A stretch of DNA of 64,000 nt from Bacteroidales bacterium (GTDB lineage: Bacteria; Bacteroidota; Bacteroidia; Bacteroidales; ML635J-15). Below are positions 8,147 to 16,293 of the stretch, in pieces. Each line of letters begins with the position of its first letter. The first letter of the stretch is position 1. A program made the translations under genes and the position numbers. The notes beneath the pieces are model-generated. The model searched no databases, was not told the origin of the DNA, and worked only from the letters and a program-made list of their open reading frames with translations. The DNA lies in contig QKHS01000041.1 in the NCBI GenBank assembly GCA_003249955.1, positions 124,001 through 188,000 on the forward strand, read 5' to 3'.

Positions 8147-8986
8147 ATGAAAAAAGTTTATGTAAGAGATAAAGACTTAGAAAATTACGATATTTCAAAT
8201 TTTAAGTTGTCCATTCTGTTAAGTCAGGATGGACTTTCTTATTCATTAATGTCAGTGCCGGAAAATAAGTACCTATCTCTTATCTCCTTCAATTTTTCCG
8301 ATAAGTTAAACCGGACAGAAGAAATTATCAGTTTTCTGAAACAGGAGAGAATTGCTGGTCAGAAATTTGCAGAATCAGTTCTGGTGATAGCAGATTCGCG
8401 TCAAACTCTTATTCCTGATGTTTTGTTTGAAAAAGGTACGGAAAAAACGATATGGGAATTAAACTTTATGCCTGATGATAATTGCAGAATAAGGTATGCT
8501 AATCTTGCAAAATCATCAAATGTTGTCGTATATCCGTTAAGAAACGATTTGGCAGAACTTGTAAATATGTATTTGCCGGATGTCAGGATAATCCCGGCAT
8601 GTGTTCCTTTTATCGAATCAAATTTTACAAGGAATAAGCTGAGTGAGAATAATATTAATACAAAAGTTTTTGTTCAGGTCTTCGAGGAATATGCCGAATT
8701 ATTGATTTTGGATGCTACCGGCATAAAATTGTTTAATACATTCAGCTATAAGACCAATAACGACTTACTATATTTTATAATAAATGTATTTGAGCAGTTA
8801 AAACTTTCGCGGGAAAATTCCGAAATTGTATTCTCAGGATTTATCGAAACTGATAATCTGACGGTGCTGAATCTGAGGAAGTTTGTGGGACAGGTGTATT
8901 TTGAGTCGCAAAGCCATGCTTTTAAATATTATTATAAGTTCCAGGAAATAGCCCCTCATTATTTTTATAATTTTTTAAACATTTGA
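8147..8986 (+). CDS. DUF3822 family protein
   Basis: The 279-residue protein matches the DUF3822 family that Bacteroidota carry directly upstream of rsmD. The fold is thought to be ASKHA-like (actin/hexokinase ATPase superfamily). Visible hints are an N-terminal LSILLSQDGLSYSL strand pair and a second half beginning KVFVQVFEEYAELLIL, two pseudo-repeats of the kind seen in that superfamily. No membrane segment or signal peptide. The function is unknown; the 1-bp gap to rsmD indicates translational coupling and perhaps a ribosome-related role. Confidence 0.82.
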   Translation: MKKVYVRDKDLENYDISNFKLSILLSQDGLSYSLMSVPENKYLSLISFNFSDKLNRTEEIISFLKQERIAGQKFAESVLVIADSRQTLIPDVLFEKGTEKTIWELNFMPDDNCRIRYANLAKSSNVVVYPLRNDLAELVNMYLPDVRIIPACVPFIESNFTRNKLSENNINTKVFVQVFEEYAELLILDATGIKLFNTFSYKTNNDLLYFIINVFEQLKLSRENSEIVFSGFIETDNLTVLNLRKFVGQVYFESQSHAFKYYYKFQEIAPHYFYNFLNI

Positions 8987-8987
8987 A

Positions 8988-9521
8988 ATGCGGATAATAG
9001 GAGGTAAATACAGAGGTAAAATCTTTACCCCGCCATCTAATTTAAAGGCCAGACCCACAACAGATTTTGCAAAAGAAGCATTGTTTAATATTTTAAACAA
9101 TATGTATAATTTTGAAAATATCGATGTGCTTGATCTTTTTAGCGGAACAGGAAGTATTTCGTATGAATTTGTCAGCAGGGGCGCCAAATCTGTTACAGCA
9201 GTCGAGAGTAATGTCAATCATTCAAAATTTATCGAAAAGCAATTTGCAAACCTTGATGCAGGACAATCTGTCGTAATAAAGTCCGATGTTTTCAGATACC
9301 TCAATTCATGTAAAAGAAAGTTTGATGTAGTTTTTGCAGATCCTCCTTATGATCTCGAAAATCTGGAGCAGATATATGACGCTGTATTTGAAAATAATAT
9401 TTTGTCAGAGTCTGCATTACTGGTAATTGAACATTCAGAAAAACAGGATTTTTCTGCATATCCTTATTTCTCAATGATGAGGAACTACGGTAGTGTTCAT
9501 TTCAGCTTTTTTGAAGTATAG
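8988..9521 (+). CDS. rsmD: 16S rRNA (guanine(966)-N(2))-methyltransferase RsmD
   Basis: RsmD methylates N2 of G966 in 16S rRNA using S-adenosylmethionine. The 177-residue protein has the family start MRIIGGKYRGK, then ARPTTDFAKEALFNIL, the SAM-binding motif DVLDLFSGTGSIS (about residues 44-56), AVESN, and the catalytic DPPY tetrapeptide in VVFADPPYDL (about 113-122). Length is typical. It closes the operon with the hypothetical and DUF3822 genes and meets the convergent DUF456 gene after only 3 bp. Confidence 0.95.
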   Translation: MRIIGGKYRGKIFTPPSNLKARPTTDFAKEALFNILNNMYNFENIDVLDLFSGTGSISYEFVSRGAKSVTAVESNVNHSKFIEKQFANLDAGQSVVIKSDVFRYLNSCKRKFDVVFADPPYDLENLEQIYDAVFENNILSESALLVIEHSEKQDFSAYPYFSMMRNYGSVHFSFFEV

Positions 9522-9524
9522 TTC

Positions 9525-10040
9525 TTAGAAAAAACCGCTGATCGCTTCTTTAAAAAACAGGAATGCGATAAAGCATGATACCATAAGTTTTAAAACAACG
9601 CCGAACATTAATCCTAAGAAAGAACCGGTTGCAGCCTTTAAAGATTTTAATAATTTGTCTGATTCGCTTATGTCGCTTTTTCTCGTAAAATGATAAATCA
9701 TCTCAGCTATAAATGCTCCCAGAAATGGGCCTATGAAAATTCCCCACGGGCCGAAAAACAACCCCACAATAAGTCCTAGTCCGCTGCCACGCATTCCCCA
9801 TTTTGATCCTCCTGCTTTTTTTGTCCCCCAAACAGGAACAATATAGTCCAGAATCGTTGCAACAGTCGCAGCAATTCCGCTTGCTACCAGTATAAAAACA
9901 GATAAATCTACTTTTGTTGTAAAGTGCAAAAGCAATAAGCCGGCATAACTAAGCGGAGGCCCGGGAATTACAGGCAATATACAACCCACAATTCCTGCGA
10001 TAATAAGTATTATTCCTATAATTAAAAGTGCTGTATTCAT
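9525..10040 (-). CDS. DUF456 family membrane protein
   Basis: A 171-residue integral membrane protein with about five hydrophobic segments and the glycine-rich DUF456 pattern: GIVGCILPVIPGPPLSYAG near the N-terminus, then SKWGMRGSGLGLIVGLFFGPWGIFIGPFLGAFIAE. The family resembles glycine-zipper small membrane proteins and has no established function. It begins 3 bp after the stop of the lipoprotein gene upstream (at 10044) and is probably co-transcribed with it. Confidence 0.87.
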   Translation of the reverse strand: MNTALLIIGIILIIAGIVGCILPVIPGPPLSYAGLLLLHFTTKVDLSVFILVASGIAATVATILDYIVPVWGTKKAGGSKWGMRGSGLGLIVGLFFGPWGIFIGPFLGAFIAEMIYHFTRKSDISESDKLLKSLKAATGSFLGLMFGVVLKLMVSCFIAFLFFKEAISGFF

Positions 10041-10043
10041 CGC

Positions 10044-10463
10044 TTAACGAACTTCTTCTTTTAGTTTTTCTTTTACAATTCTGTCTATTTCCGGTTTGGG
10101 GATTTCTATTGCAATGTATGATTTATACATGCCTTTGCGAACAATTGTTTTTGAACAAACTACAGAAATATTTGTCAGAATTGTTTTTCTGGCAGTTGTG
10201 ATTTTGCCTTCAAAATCAGGATCTTCAAGAAATGTTTTATGGTTGTATTTATCCAGAATGTAATCATCAAGTTTTTCTGCAATCTCTTTTTTTGCCAGTA
10301 ACAAGGCTTTGTCTTCTGCAAACTGTGCATTTGTGCTGGTTGCTTCAGAGAAGGCTCTGAATGTCGTTTCATCACTTATGTAAGTTCTGCATGGATTGCG
10401 GTTTAATAAACTGCACGAAGTTAAACTTACTGCAAACAGAAAAATTATTGTTGTGACTTTCAT
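10044..10463 (-). CDS. Small lipoprotein, LPP20-like
   Basis: The start at 10463 (MKVTTIIFLFAVSLTSC) gives a type II signal peptide with lipobox LTSC and a 139-residue precursor; the reading from 10490 adds nine residues in front. The mature part is alpha/beta with AEDKALLLAKKEIAEKL and a C-terminal strand MYKSYIAIEIPK, resembling LPP20/YjfA-type outer-membrane lipoproteins whose function is not established. A near-match -7 (TATCTTTA) lies just upstream on the minus strand. The family call is tentative; the lipoprotein nature is secure. Confidence 0.75.
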   Translation of the reverse strand: MKVTTIIFLFAVSLTSCSLLNRNPCRTYISDETTFRAFSEATSTNAQFAEDKALLLAKKEIAEKLDDYILDKYNHKTFLEDPDFEGKITTARKTILTNISVVCSKTIVRKGMYKSYIAIEIPKPEIDRIVKEKLKEEVR

Positions 10464-10520
10464 TTTATAAAGATATTGATTTTTTTGCAATCAACAAAAA
10501 TCATGCATCAATAATTATCT

Positions 10521-11273
10521 TTAAATTCTTTTAAGATATTCGGATTCTACCCAGCCTTCTTTTCCGTCAGAAAGCTGTATGTTAGTCCATCCGTTTAAAG
10601 TGTCAACAATTTCTACTTTCAGTCCTTCACTTATTTCAAACAGATTATTACTGTCTTCTGAAGGTGACGACTTAACAAGACTTGTTTCAAAAATAACTGC
10701 AAATTTGTTCTGAGTTATTTGCTTTGCCTGGTTATTGGCAAAAATCAGGAATATAAATGACAGGATAACGAAAACTATCCCGGAAATAAATCCGGTTTTT
10801 CGTAATGATATCCTTCTTGAAAAAAAGTACAGCCCTGTTGCTGCAAGACTTAAGATAAAAAGAACAACAGAAATAACCGACCATGTATCTGACCCGAATA
10901 TGGACATAACCCCGCGAAGCCACTTTTTATAAAAGACTTCGGGTAACTCGTCAGTCTTACTTTTTACAGAAAGATTGGCAATTTTGAGATTATGTTTTAT
11001 GTCTTTGTCTCCCGGATTTAATGCCAGTGCTTTCTCGTAAAAATATACAGCATTTGCAATGTCTCCGGTATTGTAATAACAATTTCCCATATTGTAAAAC
11101 AATTCGGGAGAGGAATAATTTAATGAATATATACTGTCGTAAATTCTTAAAGCTTCATCGTAATTCGCGGCCAGATAAAAATTAAGAGCAGAATCCTGTT
11201 CTGTTTTCATGTCATCGGCAAACATTATCAGCCAACAAAAAACACCTAATATCAAACTTAATGTCCTTTTCAT
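10521..11273 (-). CDS. batE: BatE-like protein: TPR plus SH3 domain
   Basis: A 250-residue protein with a signal-like N-terminus, TPR repeats (about residues 27-100, including ELFYNMGNCYYNTGDIANAVYFYEKAL), two membrane helices (about 130-150 and 160-180) and a C-terminal bacterial SH3 domain ending GWTNIQLSDGKEGWVESEYL. This is the arrangement of BatE from the Bacteroidota aerotolerance (bat) operon, which with BatA-D is proposed to act in the envelope under oxidative stress. It follows batD with a 2-bp gap. The batA, batB and batC genes that usually precede it are absent here. Confidence 0.85.
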   Translation of the reverse strand: MKRTLSLILGVFCWLIMFADDMKTEQDSALNFYLAANYDEALRIYDSIYSLNYSSPELFYNMGNCYYNTGDIANAVYFYEKALALNPGDKDIKHNLKIANLSVKSKTDELPEVFYKKWLRGVMSIFGSDTWSVISVVLFILSLAATGLYFFSRRISLRKTGFISGIVFVILSFIFLIFANNQAKQITQNKFAVIFETSLVKSSPSEDSNNLFEISEGLKVEIVDTLNGWTNIQLSDGKEGWVESEYLKRI

Positions 11274-11275
11274 AA

Positions 11276-13123
11276 TTATCTGATTTTTTGTTCTAGTTCT
11301 TCAATAATCTGAACAGCCTCATTAAATACAAATGACAATTCTGTTTCGTGTGAGGCAGGAGCAAAGTGAGCAAATTCGCACTTCTCAATCAGGTTTATAA
11401 GTTTCCCGGCAGTGCTTGCCGGAATATTTGAGCTTGCCAGAGTCTCTGTTATTTTGTCTTTGGTTAGTTCTGCAACAGGAACTCCGAATCTGTCGCCTGC
11501 ATATCCCCATAGTGCAGAAATAATCTCTTTGTAAAATTTCTCTTTGCTATTCTGAGCCATATATTTCCCTGCACGTTTTAACCTTTTGCGTGAAACTTTT
11601 CCGGCGTGTTTTGATTTCATCATAGCCAGATCGGCATTTTCTTTTATCTTTTTTCTGAGGACAATAGAAATTATCAGGAAAAGTACCAGTGGCAAAATGA
11701 AAATTAAAGGGAAATAACCTTTTAAAATTAACGGGCTATAATTTTTTTCAAGATTCAGCCCTTTGTTTTTAATAAACAAAATGTCTTCGTCACCTATATA
11801 CTCCACGTTTTTCTGGGAGTAATTATAATCGGTATCCCCGAAATTAGTATCATTCTTATCTTTTCTTACAGCAAGAACAATGTCCGGAGTGCTCAAAGTT
11901 TTGTATTGTTTGCTGCCGGAGTCGAAATACAGAAAATTAATTTTTCCAAGCCTGAAAATGCCAGGATATCTTGGTATTACAGTAAATTCCCATGTCTTTG
12001 ATCCGTTTACTCCGGCAGAAGAAACAGTGGTGTTCTCTGAAGCTACCGGCTCATATACTTCAAATTCTTTTGGCCATATTATTTCCGGTATTTCGATCAT
12101 GTTGAAGTTTCCTGTTCCGCTTAATGTGAGTTTGATACTAACAGCATCATTTATATTTACAGTATCGGCAGACTGACTCATTTTAAGCGAAAATGTACCT
12201 ATAGCTCCACTGAAATCTCCGGGTGCAGATGGCAGATTTTTGACATTTACATTAATTTCAGGTGAAGTAAGTTTCTTTTCAACATTTTCGTAATAGCCAA
12301 AGAACTGAGCCATATAATTATTCCCTCCCGAAGCAGCCTGGCGAACCTCACAATCGGCCTCGCACGATTCAATTTTAATATTGCCTGAATACCTCGGATA
12401 CAGTAAATATTTTTTTATCGGTGCTACATTATATGTTTGTCCGTTGTATGTTTCTTTACTAAAAGATAATTGTGTCGCAGACTCAAGCTCTTCAGCATAG
12501 AAATCATCAAATGCCGGGAATTTTATTTCGTTTATTCCGGACAGGTTCACTTTAGTATAAACTTTTATTACAGCCGTCATAGGTTCTCCTTTGTACAGGC
12601 TTGTTTTATCTGTAACAACTCTCAGAAACAGGTCTTCGTTGGTTATTTCTTTAGGAGCATTGCTTACTGCAGGTTGAGTCTGATTGTATAAGTCTGCAAA
12701 AGGATCATAAAAATTTTGTCGCCTGTTCGACTGGGTTTGGACCGGATCTTTCTGAACTTCTATGGTTACGGAATTTGAAGTGTATTCTTTACCGTCTATT
12801 GTTACTGTTGCGCCGCCTATTGTGAATTTTCCTACAGACTTTGGCTGAAATACATAAGTGTAAGTGTAGGAGTTCGATTGAGAATACTGTCCGTTTATTA
12901 TCTGAACATTCTGACTGGTAGATAAAGACGGCCCGTTTACAAGTTTAAAATCAGGGTAGCTACCTGGTTTAAGGTTTGTTCCTTGTTTGTTTAATTTGTA
13001 TTGAACCTGAAAATTCTGCCCCATCCCAACCTTTGCAGTTGAAGAGGCTGTAAAGCTGACTTCCTGTGCAAATGTCTGCAAGCATGCTAACCCGATGAAA
13101 ATAAACAGTAATACCCTTTTCAT
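11276..13123 (-). CDS. batD: BatD family protein (aerotolerance)
   Basis: A 615-residue protein with a signal peptide (ending LQTFAQ), several Ig-like beta domains, a membrane helix near residue 470 (PLIFILPLVLFLIISIVL) and a C-terminal helical cytoplasmic part, as usual for BatD. The N-terminal VSFTASSTAKVGMGQNFQVQY and the later GTFSLKMSQSADTVNINDAVSIKL are typical of the repeated domains. In related genomes BatD sits in a run moxR-DUF58-batA-batB-batC-batD-batE; here only batD-batE are together, and a moxR gene lies about 8 kb away without DUF58. Confidence 0.88.
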   Translation of the reverse strand: MKRVLLFIFIGLACLQTFAQEVSFTASSTAKVGMGQNFQVQYKLNKQGTNLKPGSYPDFKLVNGPSLSTSQNVQIINGQYSQSNSYTYTYVFQPKSVGKFTIGGATVTIDGKEYTSNSVTIEVQKDPVQTQSNRRQNFYDPFADLYNQTQPAVSNAPKEITNEDLFLRVVTDKTSLYKGEPMTAVIKVYTKVNLSGINEIKFPAFDDFYAEELESATQLSFSKETYNGQTYNVAPIKKYLLYPRYSGNIKIESCEADCEVRQAASGGNNYMAQFFGYYENVEKKLTSPEINVNVKNLPSAPGDFSGAIGTFSLKMSQSADTVNINDAVSIKLTLSGTGNFNMIEIPEIIWPKEFEVYEPVASENTTVSSAGVNGSKTWEFTVIPRYPGIFRLGKINFLYFDSGSKQYKTLSTPDIVLAVRKDKNDTNFGDTDYNYSQKNVEYIGDEDILFIKNKGLNLEKNYSPLILKGYFPLIFILPLVLFLIISIVLRKKIKENADLAMMKSKHAGKVSRKRLKRAGKYMAQNSKEKFYKEIISALWGYAGDRFGVPVAELTKDKITETLASSNIPASTAGKLINLIEKCEFAHFAPASHETELSFVFNEAVQIIEELEQKIR

Positions 13124-13144
13124 AATATCATTTTTACAAGTTTA

Positions 13145-13152
13145 CAAATTTA
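13145..13152 (-). promoter_or_regulatory. Promoter -7 element of batD-batE
   Basis: On the minus strand this reads TAAATTTG, an exact TAnnTTTG match 21 bp before the batD ATG. No convincing -33 box. It implies that batD-batE have their own promoter. Confidence 0.45.
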
Positions 13153-13319
13153 TAAAAATCTGTCATATCTTAAAATCTGTATTATTGATTTTGACTGCAA
13201 TTTTAACGTAAACATTTAAAAGATGTTTTTTAGCCGTCTTAAAAAAAAGTTAAAAAAATATGACAAATAATTAAAAAAAATTAACTTTATATTTCAAATC
13301 ATGAAATCCTGTTTAAATT

Positions 13320-16136
13320 ATGAATTCATTAACACTGGAATCTGTAATAAAGCTTTTTGCCATATCTGTAAACCGGGCCTCAGAAGATTCTGATGATTTG
13401 GTAATCAAGTGTTTCTCTGATTTTTTGAACAAATATGTTGAAGAAAAGTACATTAATTCAAACATTGAAAGATTCAGGACAAGTTTAACAGAATTTTCCT
13501 CATTCAGATCTGTAAAGAAGACTTCTCTTAATTCCGTCAGAATTATAAGTATATGTGAGGAGTTAAAATCAAAACTGTCAATGTCTGAAAGAATTCAGGT
13601 ATTGTTTTTTCTTCTGGAACTGGCCAAAGCTTCAAATAACAGCAGGCAATCTACAGAATTTATTTTACTGATTTCGGAAATGTTCGGAGTAAGCTCTGAC
13701 ATATTTGCAAAGCTTAAATATTTAATGAACAGCAATGATAATACAGACTTCACACCTTTAGTTTACGAAAAAGAAGTTGTTGCGGTTATGTTTTGTACTG
13801 ATTACGGAATAATCTTTATTAAGCCTCTTGTAGAAGGGGTAAGGCAGGATGGTATTCCAGCCGGGCGATATTCTGTTTTTATGATGTTTAAAGAGTCTGT
13901 ATTAGCATATGGTGACATAAAGAAATTCTTTTATCCTGAGCTGATATCATTGATTGAAAACAAAGATAATGTAAGCAGATTTAAACTGATAATAAGTGAA
14001 CTGGAACTTAATAAAAGAAAAAAAACATTACTTCATAAATTTTCTCTGACTTTACAAAGTGGCGAGTTTGTGGGAATAATAGGTAAAAGCGGAAGCGGCA
14101 AAACAAGTTTGCTCAGATGCCTGTCCGGTAATGAAAGAAATTATAAAGGAAGCATTCTATTCCGGAGGGAAGCAGAGCCAGGATTATTGCAAAAATCGTA
14201 TGTCCCGCAGTATGATAATTTTATTCCATTGTTCACAATTGAAGAGCATCTTAGACAAAGATGCAACTTCTTGCAAATTCCGGTTGCAGAACAGGATGAA
14301 ATAATTGATAAGACTTTGCATTTAACAGATTTAAACGGAGACAGAAACAAAAGAGTGTGCAAAACAGACAATTCACCATTCGAAGTATCCGGCGGTCAAC
14401 AGAAAAGGCTCAGTATTGCAATGGAGTTGCCGGCAGAACCGGATGTGTTGATCTTAGATGAACCGACGAGCGGATTGTCCTCGGAAGACTCATATAAAAT
14501 AATCTCACTTCTGAAAAAAATTTCAGCTAGCAATAAAATAGTTGTAGCGTCTGTTCATCAGCCGGACTTTGATATCTTTCTGATGTTTGACAAAATACTT
14601 GTAATTGACGAAGGAGGCTATCCTGTTTACTTTGGAACTCCTGTAAAAGCAGTCGATTATTTCAGAGAAAAAACCGGCAAAATAAATAAAAACAGTCTTG
14701 TGGAAACAAGGTATAACCCATCTGTTTTGTTGAAACTGATTGATGAAAAAAAATATAATGACAAAGGCCGGGAATTATTGGAAAGGGTAGTATCACCTCA
14801 GGATTATTACAATTGGTTCAGGGAGTCTAATCCTCCGTTATCTGCTGATTCCGGTACTGCAAAAACAGCAGAAAGAAAACAAAACGGTGTTCTGTCTTTT
14901 TTGAACCAGTTTAAACTTAGCATTAAAGTTGATTTGAAAATAAAATACAGGATATTTCTGCAACTATTAGTACCATTGCTGACAGGTAGCGTATTTTCAT
15001 TTCTTGCGAGGTATTCTGATTCGGAAAGTTATTCTTATTACTATAATCCCAATGTCCCTGTCTGGATTTTGATAATATTAACAACGGCTATATTTATCGG
15101 TATGGTAAGTTCCGGCCATGAGTATATTCAGCTTCGGGGATTCCGTAACAATGAAAATAAAATAGTTGACAAGTCGTACAGCTTTACTGCAATGTTAGTT
15201 GTAAGGTATTTATTATTGTCTGTTATTCAGTCATTATTGTTGGTTTTGCCATCTGTTTATATAATTGAAAACAGCTTTCATTTTGTGAGTTTGTTTTTGA
15301 TATGCTTTTTACTTCTTTACTGGGGTAGTTTAACCGGATTGTTGCTTTCGCGGTTTTTAAAGGAAAATTCTTTTGTTTATTTGGTCATACCTTTAATTAT
15401 AATTCCTCAACTCGTTTTCTCAGGAGCATTAATAAAATTTGATAACTTTAATAAATTATCAGGTGATAATAATGAAATTCCACGTGTCGCAGATTTTGTT
15501 CCAATGAGATGGGCATCGGAAGCTGTTATAACAGATTTTTATTGTGATAATCCGTATTATAGTAATTTGTACAGGAACAGGCAACTGCTTTATAATTATG
15601 TTTACTATAGGGATTATTTTTTACCTGAAGTAGAGAAAATTAATGCTGTTGATAGCGAACGGGCAGGGAGAATTATTAATAACGAAAAAAATAAATCCGG
15701 TTTTGCGCGTTACGGTGTGGATTATGATTATGACTCGATGAAAGCTTTTTGTGCCGGTAAAATTGAAGATTGTTTAAAGTTTGAAGATTCAGTTTTTTCG
15801 GTGTTACAAAATCTGGCAGAATCAAAATTTACCTATTCAAATCTGGCTGTTGAAAAAGTTATTAACAATCAGAATTCAACAAATCTCATTATTAAAACAG
15901 ATGATAATTTTGTCAGGAATTATAAATTAATGTATTCTTTACCCGACCCGGAAAACAGAACACCAAGAATGTTTTTAAGAGCTTATGTTACTGTATATAA
16001 GCATAGTTTCAGAACTTTATATTATAATGTTTTTATTATTATTGTTTATAATTTGCTTTTTATTTCGTTTCTTTTTATGAAAGATATTTTTGTTTGTATT
16101 AAATGTTTTATTAGTGAGATTTTTGAATCTAAATAG
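13320..16136 (+). CDS. TerB-like / ABCG-type ABC transporter fusion
   Basis: A 938-residue protein. The first 215 residues include a TerB/DjlA-like helical region (about 75-135: MSERIQVLFFLLELAKASNN...FILLISEMFGVSS) and then an uncharacterised beta-rich segment. An ABC ATPase domain follows: Walker A GKSGSGKTS (255-263), signature VSGGQQKRLSIAMEL, Walker B VLILDEPTSGLSS and H-loop SVHQPDFDIF, with the ABCG/White-like pattern GGYPVYFGTP after it. The C-terminal half carries about six membrane helices with an ABC2_membrane-type permease and a large hydrophilic loop before the last helix. So nucleotide-binding and membrane domains are in one half-transporter, in ABCG order. The substrate is unknown; probably an exporter acting as a dimer. 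A weak -7 (TAACTTTA) lies at 13282. Confidence 0.82.
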   Translation: MNSLTLESVIKLFAISVNRASEDSDDLVIKCFSDFLNKYVEEKYINSNIERFRTSLTEFSSFRSVKKTSLNSVRIISICEELKSKLSMSERIQVLFFLLELAKASNNSRQSTEFILLISEMFGVSSDIFAKLKYLMNSNDNTDFTPLVYEKEVVAVMFCTDYGIIFIKPLVEGVRQDGIPAGRYSVFMMFKESVLAYGDIKKFFYPELISLIENKDNVSRFKLIISELELNKRKKTLLHKFSLTLQSGEFVGIIGKSGSGKTSLLRCLSGNERNYKGSILFRREAEPGLLQKSYVPQYDNFIPLFTIEEHLRQRCNFLQIPVAEQDEIIDKTLHLTDLNGDRNKRVCKTDNSPFEVSGGQQKRLSIAMELPAEPDVLILDEPTSGLSSEDSYKIISLLKKISASNKIVVASVHQPDFDIFLMFDKILVIDEGGYPVYFGTPVKAVDYFREKTGKINKNSLVETRYNPSVLLKLIDEKKYNDKGRELLERVVSPQDYYNWFRESNPPLSADSGTAKTAERKQNGVLSFLNQFKLSIKVDLKIKYRIFLQLLVPLLTGSVFSFLARYSDSESYSYYYNPNVPVWILIILTTAIFIGMVSSGHEYIQLRGFRNNENKIVDKSYSFTAMLVVRYLLLSVIQSLLLVLPSVYIIENSFHFVSLFLICFLLLYWGSLTGLLLSRFLKENSFVYLVIPLIIIPQLVFSGALIKFDNFNKLSGDNNEIPRVADFVPMRWASEAVITDFYCDNPYYSNLYRNRQLLYNYVYYRDYFLPEVEKINAVDSERAGRIINNEKNKSGFARYGVDYDYDSMKAFCAGKIEDCLKFEDSVFSVLQNLAESKFTYSNLAVEKVINNQNSTNLIIKTDDNFVRNYKLMYSLPDPENRTPRMFLRAYVTVYKHSFRTLYYNVFIIIVYNLLFISFLFMKDIFVCIKCFISEIFESK

Positions 16137-16250
16137 GTGAGGTGTCGGCATAATAGTTAATAAAGTTAATGTATAAACATAGGATAGCTTACCATGTGTT
16201 TTTAAAGGTAAATATTTATTAACAACAGGTATTTATATGCCGTTTATGTT

Positions 16251-16258
16251 TATCTTTG
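16251..16258 (+). promoter_or_regulatory. Promoter -7 element (TATCTTTG)
   Basis: Exact TAnnTTTG match 35 bp before the ATG of the T9SS adhesin-like gene; the -33 region is not canonical. Confidence 0.5.
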
Positions 16259-16293
16259 TTTTTTAAACTATGTAAAACTTAAAAACGAAAATT

